The position numbers and the translations under genes were made by a program. A DNA stretch of 64,000 nucleotides from Membranipora membranacea. Lineage: Eukaryota > Bryozoa > Gymnolaemata > Cheilostomatida > Membraniporidae. The stretch covers positions 25,854,001 to 25,918,000 of the forward strand of contig OU612072.1 of NCBI GenBank assembly GCA_914767715.1. Reading direction: 5' to 3'. The notes beneath the pieces are model-generated. The model was not told the DNA's origin. It worked only from the letters and a program-made list of their open reading frames with translations, and ran no database searches. Positions 45,806 through 57,821 of the stretch are shown one piece after another. Numbering within the stretch: position 1 is the first letter of the stretch; every line of letters begins with the position of its first letter.

Positions 45806-46000
45806 CCATGATATATGGTACCAATTCTAGCCTCTTTGTGAACCATGTTGATTTTGACAGTAAACAGTAAAAACAAAGGAGGAAATTAAAGTGACTTTAA
45901 ATTCACTTAGATCTCTGGATTTATGCAGCGGTTAGAAACGCAAATTCACTCAAAAAATGACAGGATAAGCTCTATAGAATTCACCGGGTGTACCTAGTTT
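45806..46000. repeat. Inverted repeat flanking unit 2, right copy
   Basis: Reverse complement of parts of 32130-32440: catgatatatggtaccaatt and caaattcactcaaaaaatgacagg match the left copy in opposite orientation. Confidence 0.6.
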
Positions 46001-46190
46001 TAGTGGTCATATTTAGAAATAAGAGGGTGTTTTATACTTTTGTTACATGTACGGGGACATAGCTCCTATTCCGGCCTATGCGCTACAGTGAAAAAGTGAA
46101 TAGCGCAGTGACGTTGTGTCACTGAATTGGAGAGGACGCTCTAAGCCAGTAGTTTCCAATCTAGAGTATTTGTATGTTCATTTATACACC

Positions 46191-46194
<4 letters not shown>

Positions 46195-46226
<32 letters not shown>
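46195..46226. repeat. (TA)16 microsatellite
   Basis: A simple AT run at the outer edge of the second foldback region, directly followed by two copies of ggatacataggctatgag. Confidence 0.95.
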
Positions 46227-47576
46227 ATACATAGGCTATGAGTTATTCTAGGATACATAGGCTATGAGGGATTTTAATAGGATATAAATTTTAATATATA
46301 TCCTCACTCTGTGATAAATCCATGTAAAAAGCGGACAATCTTTGATGAATGATTGTCACATCTCACATTACATCTAAAAGGTTGTGTCAGCAGTTGTCCC
46401 TCATTATAGGGGGGGGGGGGGGCTGGACAGATAAAACCATGCGTTTGCAATTTTGTATATATGACATCATCGGATCAGGGGATCACATTTCATGGTTTGG
46501 CCACCATGAGTGGAACAGATGCAGAAAACTTTCCCAGTAATGTCCTTGCCCTCATACCAATTCTTGATTTTCCTGCTGAGCACCAGTGAACGATGAGGTG
46601 ACCGAGATTTTATGAACAATTAGTCATGTTGTTAGGTTACCCTTCTGTAGATGCTTTTCATATTTCATATTATAAATAATTTGTTCACATCCACTGATAT
46701 TATGAAATCTCATCATCAACCTGATTTCTTCGCCATCAAATACAAATGGATAAATAGTTGTAGCTTTTCTATGAACTGTTCAAGTATTTATTCAATTGAC
46801 TGGTTGATCTAAAAAATTGATTCTTTTCAGTTAACTCTGTAGAAATATTATGCATTCCTACTATCAGTTAAATCTTCGATCTTTATTATTTGTAGTTATT
46901 GTCACCAATGTATCCTTTACAGATAAATCCAGCCTAGTAAGAGTGGTTATCATGTACATGTCAGTAGAAATGTCTGCAAAACAAGCGTCCATACAGATGT
47001 AGGATAAATTATTTGTCTTTGTCCATTAAATGACATCGGCCAATCTCATCATCAACTTTGTTTTGCTAAATTTAAGTTATTTATCTATACTGTTATCTTT
47101 GCTTGATCTAACAGCTAGAAATACTGTCCAACTGGGTGCCCAACCTGTTTTATGCAAAAAAACCAATTTTTGAATTTTCAAATTCTAAAAGTGCTCGGCT
47201 TGACAGTGATTGAGGGCTTGAGCCTTATTTACATTGGACGCACAAGCGTTGTGCGGCGGGGGGGGGGGGGCGTGAAGGTACTTTGGATGACTATGTGATC
47301 AGTGTTAGGATCCATTATCCATTTTATATCACCACATTATTACCTTCAGATCTTTTTTAATGTGCATTTTTAAAGCCATTTATGCTGTTCATGGAACTGC
47401 TCTAAAACTATATGGTTGGTTTATTTATGTCCATAAATTACTCTGCACTGAATGTGAATACTCTGATTGTCGAATCCTAGACTCTTTTATCTACTGTGGC
47501 CCAGAAAGCCGGATAAAACTAAACTTATCTGCTGTGAATTTAATTTAAAAAGGCCTGAATTGAATTAAACATTTCA

Positions 47577-47720
47577 GTGAATTTAATCAAACTTCTCTGC
47601 ATCAAACTTTTCTGTTCTGCATCAAACTTTTCTGTTCTGCATCAAACTTTTCTACTCTGCATCAAACTTTTTTACTCTGAATCAAACTTTTCCGCTCCAT
47701 TGATATCAACCACCCTATAT
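47577..47720. repeat. Tandem-repeat inner arm, left
   Basis: About six copies of a roughly 19-20-bp unit (TGCATCAAACTTTTCTGTTC), imperfect. Reverse complement of the right inner arm. The frame over it (47577-47765) is a repeat artefact. Confidence 0.85.
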
Positions 47721-48040
47721 TATATATTGCTGTATGTAGGTCCTCAGTCTACCAATAGTTCATAGTCAATAGGCTTTCATTTCAATCCATCATCGATGAT
47801 TTGCAATAGAACTGCATGGCAGTCTTTATCAAGGCCACAGTCACACAGCATGGACAATACGTTTCTCCCAAACATTTCGAGCAGCTACCCTTTAGGAGTT
47901 TAGTTTTCGCGGCATTTAGGATTCGCTTTTCGGTTGTTGCCTAGGTTGCAAAATTTAGTGTAACTTAAATTAAACTCACTCACCATAGTTTCATAAACAA
48001 TGTAGAATTATACAGGAATACGCATTCCCTAAGCATGCAA

Positions 48041-48122
48041 GCTAGCGTGGTGTAGGGGTCTAAGTGTCTGACTAGCAATCAGATGGAGATTTATACCCTG
48101 GGTTCGTGTCCCAGCTAGGACA
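48041..48122 (+). tRNA. tRNA-like sequence (Ala-AGC-like anticodon), probably a pseudogene or SINE head
   Basis: TGGTGTAGGGG at 48048-48058 fits the A box, GGTTCGTGTCC at 48101-48111 fits the B box with changes, the anticodon arm TCTGA-CTAGCAA-TCAGA gives AGC, and the T arm CTGGG-TTCGTGT-CCCAG pairs. A T run follows directly (48124 on), a Pol III terminator. Against a working tRNA: the 7-bp acceptor stem hardly pairs, the D stem is poor, and the variable region is about 14 nt although AGC would be a class I tRNA. It sits in the single-copy core of the foldback element. Confidence 0.45.
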
Positions 48123-48129
48123 TTTTTTT

Positions 48130-49650
48130 TAATTTTCACTGGAAATTAAGTACTAATGAAATTTAGTACCTGGTCCAGATAGCGAAATCAAACTCTAGCT
48201 AAATTAAACTCCTATAGGGTATATCTGAAATCTCTATTTAAACTGGTTTATACTGGGAGACCCTGTTTGTTTTTCCCCAGACTGTTTGATTTTCTAGACA
48301 GATTATTATTTCTTCATGTATGTTGGATTCTAAACCCGTCCAGCACATAAATGTGAAAAGTGAATCATCATAGAAATTGTTGATTGCCTCAACAGACAGA
48401 AAGTCTCATTCTCTTTGGACCCATCCTTTCACAAATTTCGTTAGGCTATACGCTGAAGCTAAGCTATTATCATGTATTAGTCTGAGTATGTATGAGTCAG
48501 ATTGCTAACAAAAATGTATAAGATTCTGCTGATGCAAAGCATTAAAACCTCATAGAAAACAAAGAGCTGGCATCTGACCAGATTCACTTCTATTTCATGA
48601 CCCATGCTCTTACTAAAATAATTACCCTAGTAGAGGCTGGCCCTTGCAAAAACCTCCGCACCACTTGGAATACTATTATTACCTCTGTATGTATTACCTA
48701 GGTAAAAACTCCCAGTAAATTTCCCTAATGTATTGGGATGTTTTCTTGAACTGCAGTTTTAGCCTGTCCATATTATCAAAGTAGTATTATCTCCTGTGTG
48801 GTTATGCAGCAACTCACTGGTGTGAATTGTCATGTTTGTATCAGTATCAATTAAAAGTTTGACAAATTGTTTGAAATTGTGGTATTAAGTCAGACTAGTG
48901 CTAACAGAATGAATTAGGTTTTCGGGTGAGGATTGTGGCCAGCAAGACCATAAGCCCGGCCATTTATTTGTGGTGACCTCACTTAGATTGCTGCAGAGTT
49001 CATATCGTCAAGCTAGCAGAAAACAATGTCCATACATTGATTGCTTCATTTTTTTCAAATGTTATATTGGTTACTATAGAAATTTCATGGAAATCGATTA
49101 TTGGTAGTGAGTGGAAGAATAAATTTTATGACTTTACCATTAGTAAGATAGTAATGAAAATTCCCTTTTTGTATAGTATAAGAAAGATCTGAAGCCAGTC
49201 AGTCTAGGGCTGGTGATAAGCTGTTGCCCTTAGTATAGTAAAGGTCGCTATTAAAGTTTGTTCCCAAAAACTAGGCTTGTTTGCTGACTAACAAGAATGA
49301 TAAGAGTAGTGGTTAGGCCCACAAATGAAGTTTCATTGCGACTGTATACGACAAAAGGTCCCACTTGTAAGGGTTTTCCATTTGCTGTAAAAGCTATTTG
49401 GGAATTCAACAAATATTTATAAATGTATTGATTTCTTATACCTGTGTATTATTGAAATTCCCTGCTTAAAAACTTGTAGTTTATAAAGCTGAGGATAACA
49501 GCCTGTATGGTACCAAATCTTAAATAATAGACCTGCATGTATGGTATAAAATATTTGTATTGGGAACGCCCAAAAATAGCTGGTTACCCATTTTTCATCT
49601 TCCTTCTAACAAAATGTGCACCAAAATATTCTGTGAGGAAAATTTGTAGA
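48130..49650. other. Single-copy core of the second foldback region
   Basis: This is the longest stretch in the second half of the window with no relative elsewhere in it. No frame of 60 codons is present and I recognise no exon. It could be host DNA captured between repeat arms. Confidence 0.5.
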
Positions 49651-49689
49651 TTGAGGACCTGCATACAGTAATACATAGTATATAGGGTG

Positions 49690-49915
49690 GTTGATATCAG
49701 TGGAGCGGAAAAGTTTGATTCAGAGTAGAAAAGTTTGATGCAGCAGAACAAAAAGCTTGATGCAGAGTATAAAAGTTTGATGCAGAACAGATAAGTTTGA
49801 TGCAGAATAGAAAAGTTTAATTCAGAGTAGAAAAGTTTGATTAAGAGGAGAAAAGTTTGATGCAGAACTTGAAAGTTTGATGCAGAAAAGTTTAATGCAG
49901 AAAAGTTTGATTAAA
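49690..49915. repeat. Tandem-repeat inner arm, right
   Basis: About eleven copies of an AAAAGTTTGATGCAGAGTAG-type unit of 17-21 bp, complementary to the left inner arm and about twice as long. Confidence 0.85.
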
Positions 49916-49999
49916 TTCACTGAAATGTTTAATTTAATTCAGGTCTTTTTTAAATTAAATTCACAGCAGATAAGTTTAATTTTATCCGGCTTTCTGGGC

Positions 50000-51851
50000 C
50001 ACGGTATTTATCTCTTCAAATACCGTCATTGTGAAAAATTGCAGTTCTGTGGATAGAAGTTAGTAGTAGTTATCTTCGAATCTGTCAGTTCTGATTCCAA
50101 AGCCAAAGCAAACAGGAGACCTATGAACGTGTTAAACTGGGTAGTGTCGACCTAGTTTTTCAGACTTAGCAAGTTTTGATACCAACTAATTTAATTCCTG
50201 TTGATTTTCCCTTTGCCCCTAACATCAACCTAAAACCTATATTCAATTTGTATCACACTCTTTTGTCATCATAAACATCAAGTTTCAAGTAGTTATTTGA
50301 TCAAAAGCATGCATAAGATGCCTCAATATTGAACTGTGAAATAATCCAACTCTGGATGTAATTTTCAATTTATATTATTTATTGGCATTCATTATCACTG
50401 GGAGAGATGGGAAAAGGAATAACCAATCCTAACACAAATTATATATCACCACATGATTACCTTCAGATCTTTTTAATGTGCATCTTTAAAGCCATTTATG
50501 ATGTCATGGAACTGTTGTAAAAATAAATGATGGTTCTATTTATGTCTGTAAATTACCCTGCACTGAACATGAACACTTTGATGGTCCAATGCTAGACTAT
50601 TTTCCCTCTTCAAATGTCATCATCATAAACAAATCACAGCTATGTGGATAAATGATGTCATCTTTGAATATGTCTGCGCTATTCTAAAACTAAAGCAAAT
50701 AGGAAACCTATGAACATGTTTACACTGCATATTGTCGAGCTAGTTTTTCCGATTTCACAAGTTTTTATACCAACTAATCTAATTCCTGTTGATTTTCCCT
50801 ATGCTCCTAACATCAGTCAGTCATTATAGCTTGTGATATCGGAGTCAATTATTTACAGACAGAACTCAGACTTTCTTTTCTTTCAAAGATTCCTTCACTG
50901 ACATGTTGCTAGTAGTCTGACTTAAATTTAGTATCACACATTTTCCTAAACCACATGTTTCTAACATAATTAATTGTACATTAACTAAAATACATTGAAA
51001 ACATATAGGCTGCAATGAGCAAAATGATACAGTAAATTACGTTATGCAAAAGGGTGATGAAAATTTATTCAGTGTTACATGCAAAGCACATTGTGCAAAA
51101 CAATGGATCACCTTTTTTGGTGACTGTTTAGCATCGAAAGAGTAATTTTTATGCTCATAACCTCTCTACTATTGGATTTATCATCAGACGAGTTAATTGA
51201 AAAGATTCAATTTTATAGATTAACCGGTCAATTGATTAAATAATTGAACAGTTCATAGAAAAGCTACCACTATAATCAACTTGTCTTTGATAGCGAAGAA
51301 ATCAGGTTGATGATGAGATTTCAAAATATCATTGGATGGGAACAAATTATTTATAATGTGAAATATGAAAACATCTACATAAGGGTAACCTAGCAACATG
51401 ACTGATTGTTCATAAAATCTCAGTAACCTCATCGTTCACTGGTGCTCAGAAGGAAAATGAAGAATTGGTATGAGGGCAAGGTCATTATTCAGAAAGTTTT
51501 CTACATCTGATCCGCTCATGGTGGCGACTGAACAAAAAACTGTGATCCGCAGATCCGATGATTCCATATATTATACAAAATTGCAAATGCATTGTCTCGC
51601 CTGTTCAGCCCCCCCCCCCTTATAATGAGGTACAAGTGTTGACACAATGTCCAGCTTTTTACAGGGATTTATCACAGAGTAAGGATATATATTATTATAT
51701 AATTTTGTAAACCCACATAACTCATAGCCTATGTATCCTAGCAAAAGATGACAACAATATGGTGTATAGTTTGAAAGTCGAACATTTTTAAACAGTTGGA
51801 AAATCAGTCTTTAGGATAATACAGAATAATTTATGACCTATCAAAGGATAC
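50000..51851. repeat. Dispersed-repeat DNA upstream of unit 3
   Basis: 50010-50225 is inverted relative to 27.0-27.21 kb; 50410-50950 is direct to 5.2-5.86 kb; 50930-51180 to 7.38-7.67 kb and contains the empty site of LINE family B; 51180-51540 to 8.49-8.83 kb. No gene is supported. Confidence 0.6.
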
Positions 51852-52094
51852 GGCGATGAAGATCACTTTATAAATGAGTTCCTCAACAAATGCCCATCAG
51901 GATGCTACCGCACCAGTAGGTACAGAGGTGCCTGGGGTCTAGACTGCTTTTTATGCATTCTGATTCACACACTAAAAAATATTCTTGTTTAACTTGTACC
52001 ACAGAGATCTGATTTTCTATGTTTTGTCTTTTGCCAGTGTATACACCGAATTCCACGGCTTTTTTGTGAGTGATAGTAATAAATCCATCCATCC
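51852..52094 (+). mobile_element. LINE 3' end fragment, copy upstream of unit 3
   Basis: Reads GDEDHFINEFLNKCPSG and ends LIHTLKNILV then stop, followed by the tail AATAAATCCATCCATCC. Paralogue of 8987-9210. Confidence 0.8.
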
Positions 52095-52414
52095 AACAGC
52101 ACTCTGACTTCGGCTGTTCTACTAATGGGTCCAAAATCTCTGGGAAGCTGGTAATACAGTATGTTGATTTACAATACACAGGTTTAATAGTTATTTAATT
52201 ATCTGATCTCAGAGAGGATTAGTTCTAATCTGATTTCGACTTTTATTCGGTTTCATATTATTAACGCATAAAAAATGTATCAAAAGTCTTAGATAATGAT
52301 TGTCAACCTGTACAAAAAAGCAGTAAAACCTGCAACAAAAGTTTGTGGCATATAAAAAACAGCTTATTTTGTGCACGCATCACTTTGCATGGGAGTACAT
52401 CAAATACAGTAATG

Positions 52415-54142
52415 TCAATACATGAGTTTACATAAATTATCGCCCCAAACTAGCATCTTTGATCGTCTGTTGCGTAGATTGTCACAGGAGATTTTTAGAC
52501 AAGCTAAAACGTAATCTACATCTGCTTTAGTTATACACATCGGAGGTTTGAATCTCAGAACGTGCCCTCCTATTCCTCCCTTTCCTACAACGAGAGCAGT
52601 GAGATATATTATTATTGTTTTGTTAGGTAGCTTTCAGATTAGAAGACATATTAAATATATCTATCCAGTAATCCTCTCTCTGAACAAATTATAAGGCTAA
52701 GAACTGATGGCTTGTTGAAGCTATATCATCATCTGACCTCGTGGCAGGGGAGGCAAAATTTTGTGGCGAGTCCTAAGCATCACCAACAAGCTCCTATCTG
52801 AACAATTTAAGAGATATAATTAGCAAATGGATATCCGAGAGGAGCTGATTCTGACATGATTTATTCAATTATAGTGTTTTAAGGCCACTGTATTTAGCTT
52901 TGCCACCCTGCCTCCGCGCCTCACTAGAACTACGGACCTGAGTGGTAGTGCATTGTAGGAGCCACAAATGTCATAATCCTTTGCTATATGAGAAACATGT
53001 TGAGCGTCAGTATATTGTATACACATACAGTATTTGACTCTAATCCTAGATCTGATTGCTACTTTTCTTATCTCTTATCGCAAAGAACTTTCATATCCTT
53101 CATATCTTCAAATATATCTCCAAACTGATCAGCAGGGAGAGGAGCTCTGGTTTCCTGTAAATAATTCGATAGAATAATTATTTGTGATTTATGTTCAGTC
53201 ACTCAGTCACTCAGTCTGTCAGTCTGTTGCCTCCGCTCACTGTTTGTTGGAGCACCCTTGCACAACTAGCAGGTCAGCTGCTACTCTCGTCTTCTGGCTA
53301 TCTGGTCAGGCTGTTATCAATATTCTGTCCCGATTTAGCCATATTTATTACAAAAACCAAGGATGCCCTCGCAACACAACACCCAAACGCATTCCAGTCA
53401 TTTTGAAGAGTAAAAACCAGAGGGTACCCCAACGTGCAAGCATTGTCTATCTCATGAAAAACACCTACATGGCGTAGTTTTGGCGGTATTACATGCAAAA
53501 ACTGTCCTATAACTGTCAGCATTTAGGGACAGCTGATAGAACCCATTACCCTCAACCCTAGAAGTAACTGACCTTGTCATCCACAAACTCTACACCAAGC
53601 ATGAATCCCTTTCCTCTGACATCACCGACAAACTTGTACTCATCTCTAAGCTCAGCTAGCTTCAGTAAGAAGCATGTACCGAGCTCATGGGCGATCTAAA
53701 ACAATAGAAAAACTTTGTACCAAGCTCACGGCGTTCTTAGGGAGGAAGCGATAAAAGTAATTTTACGCAATGTTTACACTCAACCCATGTAATGTCTGGA
53801 CAATGATAGCATGATTTTGAGGCGCTCCGAGCTATGCAGATATAAACTTATGCGCGCTTGTCTCCACATAATTATGGTATTATTATCAAGTACATACTAT
53901 ATATAGACAGAAATATAATTCTAAATATTACCTATACAAGTTTTACCTGGATACTTTCAGCAAAGACTCCGCCAATCCTGCCTTTAGGAGAGCAGTACGT
54001 CAGGGCGTCTTGTATCTCATTGATATATTCACTGGGCGTGACATTCTCCTGCTTGGCAGTCACATGATCTATCAGCTTGTACAGGTGTATCTCTGCAGGC
54101 TGTACCTCCCCATGGTCCTTTGTACGGGTCGGGATTTCTCAA
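52415..54142 (-). pseudogene. AGXT2: AGXT2-like aminotransferase pseudogene, unit 3
   Basis: Exons 54142-53947, 53695-53573, 53154-53079 and 52584 down to a new stop at 52417-52415. The first has the same 2-nt frameshift as unit 1. The 123-nt exon is intact with a normal donor ([18 protein letters not shown]). The 76-nt exon has lost its donor: ATAAGA stands where unit 1 has GTAAGA. In the last exon GGIGGHVLRFKPPMCITK is intact, but a deletion removes the natural stop after NRRSKM, so the frame runs into LVWGDNLCKLMY. The catalytic-lysine exons are absent. Non-functional. Confidence 0.8.
53196..53216. repeat. (CAGTCACT)n remnant, about 2.6 copies
   Basis: The unit 3 counterpart of the arrays at 10475 and 33632. 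Confidence 0.9.
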
Positions 54143-54249
54143 CTGAGAGCAGAAAAGAATATGTCTGTAACATAATTGATTCAACACCAGAAAAAATTAT
54201 CAAGTGCACTTGCAGTTAAGTATTCATAGGGTGAAGAGAGTTGGGATTT

Positions 54250-55848
54250 CTCAACTGTCAACAAAAAGTGTCATTTGTGTATGTAAGACGTGGGCTCAAA
54301 TTCACAACCTTGATTATATATCCCATCCGTTAATAAATTAGAATCCAAAAAATGATTGCTACTTAGTCTGGAGTTGCCCTTCCATGCTATTTATTGTTGA
54401 TTGTGTTGAAACCTGAAAGTTTGGGGCACTGTCAATTTTTGTGTGTTTGTAAATTGCAATAGATTGTGCAGCTTGTCGTGATAAGATTGATATGAATTTC
54501 TGTCCAAAAGTTGTTTTTGAAGAAAACCCATCATCAAATACATCACATGAAGCGACTTAATGTGAAACATTTTATAAACTCCAGATCAAATTAAAATTGA
54601 TTGAGTTATCAACAAAAAGCCTGAACTATGGATAGTAAAAACATTATAGCATCATTGTTTGTGCACAACACAGTGTCATAAAGTCACCCCCAGTTAAGTG
54701 CCTCACTTTAGCTAGCTTATAGTCTCCTAAGTAGGTTTCTTATCAATCTTACGGTCTTTGTACTTCAGCTAGACTTTTCGTCGGTTCTGAAGGTTTTGTT
54801 GGGTTAAAAGCCTAAAAATTATAAATCAAGGTTAGGCTGAGAAGGCACATGCGTGGATCATACTAGCTTTGTGAATAGCAGTGTCTGATTGGTGGTTCTA
54901 ATACAAGCTGCCTAAAGATGTCAGACCCATCGCGGTAGGGCTGGCTCAATGGTAAGCCCCTCTAAATACCATCTTGTCTATACACCCTGTGTACATATTA
55001 GCCATAAACAAAGCAAGATTATTAGCCTCAGATCCTGAGTTCACAAAATAAACCAGCAGCAGAAGAATATGTAACTAGATTAATAAATTTTGAGTGATCA
55101 GCATTTAAGATCTTGATCGGTCTCAGCAATCTATTGTTCTGGAACTGCCTGGTCATCCTGGAAAATCCTAGTTTATTGCTGCATTGTGTAGAGTGGATGT
55201 TGATAAAGTGCAAAATTGGGGATTATACTTGTTATATGTTCTAAACTGCAGACAAAACAGTATTATCTAGTCATCACCATACCCTCCCTGTAGTCTTACA
55301 ATGAACATGTTTCTCTCCTAAGTCAAAAAGTTGTCCTCTATTTTGACAGCAGAGGACAGCTCCTATGAAGAATAAAATTTTCACTCTTGCGTTGAGGTTT
55401 CACAATGTAATAGTATGATAGTTATTGGTCCATGTCCAAGGGCCGTTATCTGAATTTGTGATAAGACCTGGGGATCGGTGTCAAGAATTTTTTCAAGAGC
55501 TGAACTTGAATACTGCAAAACTGACTTATGCGCTAGGTTCAAAATCTGTATTACATTTCTCTGCACATTGAGCAAACCAAGGTCAACAGCCTATTTTAAG
55601 TTCCAAATCATGAAATATCAAACCATGATCCCAGCAATTTAATTAGAAAATAAAATACACACAGCCAGCTGCAGATCAGAGGCTAAGTTTATATTTCAGC
55701 AGAATTTAAAATTAGTTTACCTTTAAATATTAACACTCATTTGTTTGACTGTGACATCAATACCATGTAACTGCAGATTATGGTATAAATAACCTCAGGG
55801 ACATTGCAGGGCAGAAGAATATCCAGAATATTATACATTTGAGACGGC
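54250..55848. other. Intron-like DNA of the unit 3 pseudogene
   Basis: Collinear with 11.5-14.45 kb (without the LTR) and 34.6-35.96 kb. No exon is recognised, although the missing large-domain exons should lie upstream of the 196-nt exon. Confidence 0.4.
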
Positions 55849-55980
55849 TAGTAAGTCCTATCAAGGAGTAACAGGTTGTTTCCGGTCTCATGTGGGCAAG
55901 ACGCAAATTTTAAGTGCTCTTAGAAAATTCCAAGTTTTATCCAAATTTATTGATTTTAACCTTACACAATTCAAATCTTA

Positions 55981-56673
55981 ATGTTACAAACTTTACAAAG
56001 TTTGTTTGTTCAGTCTCAGAGAGTATTTGTTCAGTACCAAAGAGTATTATTGTTCAGTACAAAGAACTCGCTCAACAACTACTCAGTATACAGGCGTGAT
56101 AGACAAACTAAAGCAGGCTGTGGTATCCTTATTGCCATAAAAAATTCCATCAGTTCCACTGTGATGACCACACCCCCGCCCCCTAATAACACGAATGCCG
56201 AGATACTCTGGGCAAAAGCAAAGCTCCCTGGTCAGAAGGACCTACTCATTGGTGCCTGCTACCGCCCCAATGTATCTGACAGAACGACAATACCTGCTCT
56301 CCAACACTGCATCGAGCAATTATTACTGAAATGTGACAAATCTATCATACTCGGTGGAGACTTCAACTTCCCTGGTTTTAACTGGAAGGATGAACAAATA
56401 AAATCAAACTCTCCCTATGTAGGGCTGCATGAAGACTTCTTGGCACTACTCTACACTTTCAGCCTAACCCAGGTAGTGAAAGAACCAACAAGGGAAAGCA
56501 ACATACTCGACCTTATCGCCATTAACATACCTGAACGCATTCTCAAAACAATAGTAATGCCAGGCATTTGTGATCAAGATGCTGTCTTCACAGAACTATC
56601 ACTCAAACTTAACCAGAAACCACAGGCACCAAGAACACTATGGCTCTACAAGCGAGCAGACTGGAAGGGCTAA
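55981..56673 (+). pseudogene. CR1-like LINE endonuclease, unit 3
   Basis: A 230-codon frame containing LWAKAKLPGQKDLLIGACYR, LGGDFNFPGFNW, a complete ESNILDLIAINIPERI segment and MPGICDQDAVF, in the place of the usual SDH-type motif, before LWLYKRADWKG. These mark an apurinic-type endonuclease. The frame breaks into 56640-56924 and 56819-57079 for the linker. Confidence 0.75.
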
Positions 56674-57530
56674 ACGCACATCTCGAACCAATTGTAGAAG
56701 ACATAAAAGAGAGGGAACTCCCTGTAAACCTGCTATGGGAAGAGATCAAAGCAGCCCTGCTCAGTGCAGCTAATAAGTTAATCCCTAAAAAGACGACAAA
56801 GAAGAGACAATCCAGACCATGGGTCTCAGCTTGCCTAAAAAAAAGCTTGACCTCCGCGACAGACCGTACAAAGATAGTAAGAAGTATGGTCACCTCAAAG
56901 TGGAACAACGATACCTACAGCTGAAGAGTGAGTGCCAGAGACTCCTCCGACAAGAACATAAAAGCTTTGTTAGAAACCTGCTTGAAGATGAATGCGACGA
57001 TAACACAACTGCCAGCAAACGATTCTGGGCCTATATCAAACACCAGAGGGCTGACACTGTAGGAATAAACACCCTGTGAAGCGGCTCAAGACTGCTTACC
57101 CAACCTACCGAGAAAACAGAAGCTCTAAACGCCAATTCCAATCACACCCATCAACAAACCATGTGAATACAGCAAGTCGATGTCAAGTATCAAAGTCAAT
57201 ACCAACGGCGTACTGGCATAGCTTATCAAACTGAAGATCAACAAAGCCAGCGGACCAGACGACTTGATCCCACGCTTATTTAAAGAAACTGCCAACACCA
57301 TCGTCGGCATATTAACACAACAATTCCAGAAGTCACTCAACCTTGCTATCATCCCCGCCGACTGGAGGAAGGCGAATGTAACTCCTGTGTACAAAAAAGG
57401 AGATAGATACGACCCATCTAACCATCGACCCGTCACTTAACGTGTATCACCAGCAAAATACTGGAGCACATTGTAACGAGTCAGATGATGGGATACATCG
57501 AAAGAAATAACAAACTCGACTCCAAACAAC

Positions 57531-57821
57531 ATGGATTTCGTAAACAGGCAGGTAACAAACTGGATAGAGGACTTCCTGAGGAATAGAACCCAAGTTGTAG
57601 TAGTGGATGGCTTCCACTCCTCTCCATACGCTGTTACCTCTGGAGTGCCCAAAGGATCAGCCATCGGTCCTGCTCTTTTCCTAGTTTACATAAACGACCT
57701 CCCTGACAGCATCAGAAGCAAGGTTAGACTCTTCACTGACGACACTGTCATATACTCTACAACTGACAAGGCATACGAACTTCAGAAAGATCTCGCTGCG
57801 CTTGAGAAATGGGAGAAATAA
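57531..57821 (+). pseudogene. CR1-like LINE RT remnant, unit 3
   Basis: Keeps NWIEDFLRNRTQVVVVDG, SGVPKGSAIGPALFLVYIND (Lys for Gln in the PQG motif) and LFTDDTVIY, then the same TAA after KWEK as unit 2. Motif A (LDFSKAF) is lost in the internal deletion. Further pieces at 57828-58070 and 58108-58509 give the C-terminal region. Confidence 0.8.

Larger units (their letters stand above)
32490..45806. repeat. Tandem segmental duplication, unit 2
   Basis: Collinear with unit 1 from caaaagtcttagataatg. Compared with unit 1 it lacks the solo LTR, the 107-nt AGXT2 exon, the decayed RT at 16.9-17.3 kb, the 96-bp hairpin and the whole 22.76-24.77 kb block with the peptide gene. It has gained a CR1-like LINE that it shares with unit 3. 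Confidence 0.85.
46230..51735. mobile_element. Second foldback region around single-copy DNA
   Basis: Left arm sequences reappear inverted on the right: aggatacataggctatgag (46226-46270) with ctcatagcctatgtatcct (51722-51740); 46500-46850 with 51180-51540; 47495-47745 with 49655-50000. The innermost arms consist of tandem AAAGTTTGATGCAGA-type repeats. The core, about 47.75-49.65 kb, has no other copy in the window. Arm order is not strictly symmetrical outside the inner arms, so nested insertions are likely. No transposase frame is seen. Confidence 0.6.

Noticed and set aside
47577-47765. 62-codon frame with repeated SNFSVLHQT-like units
   Set aside because: Translation of the tandem-repeat foldback arm.
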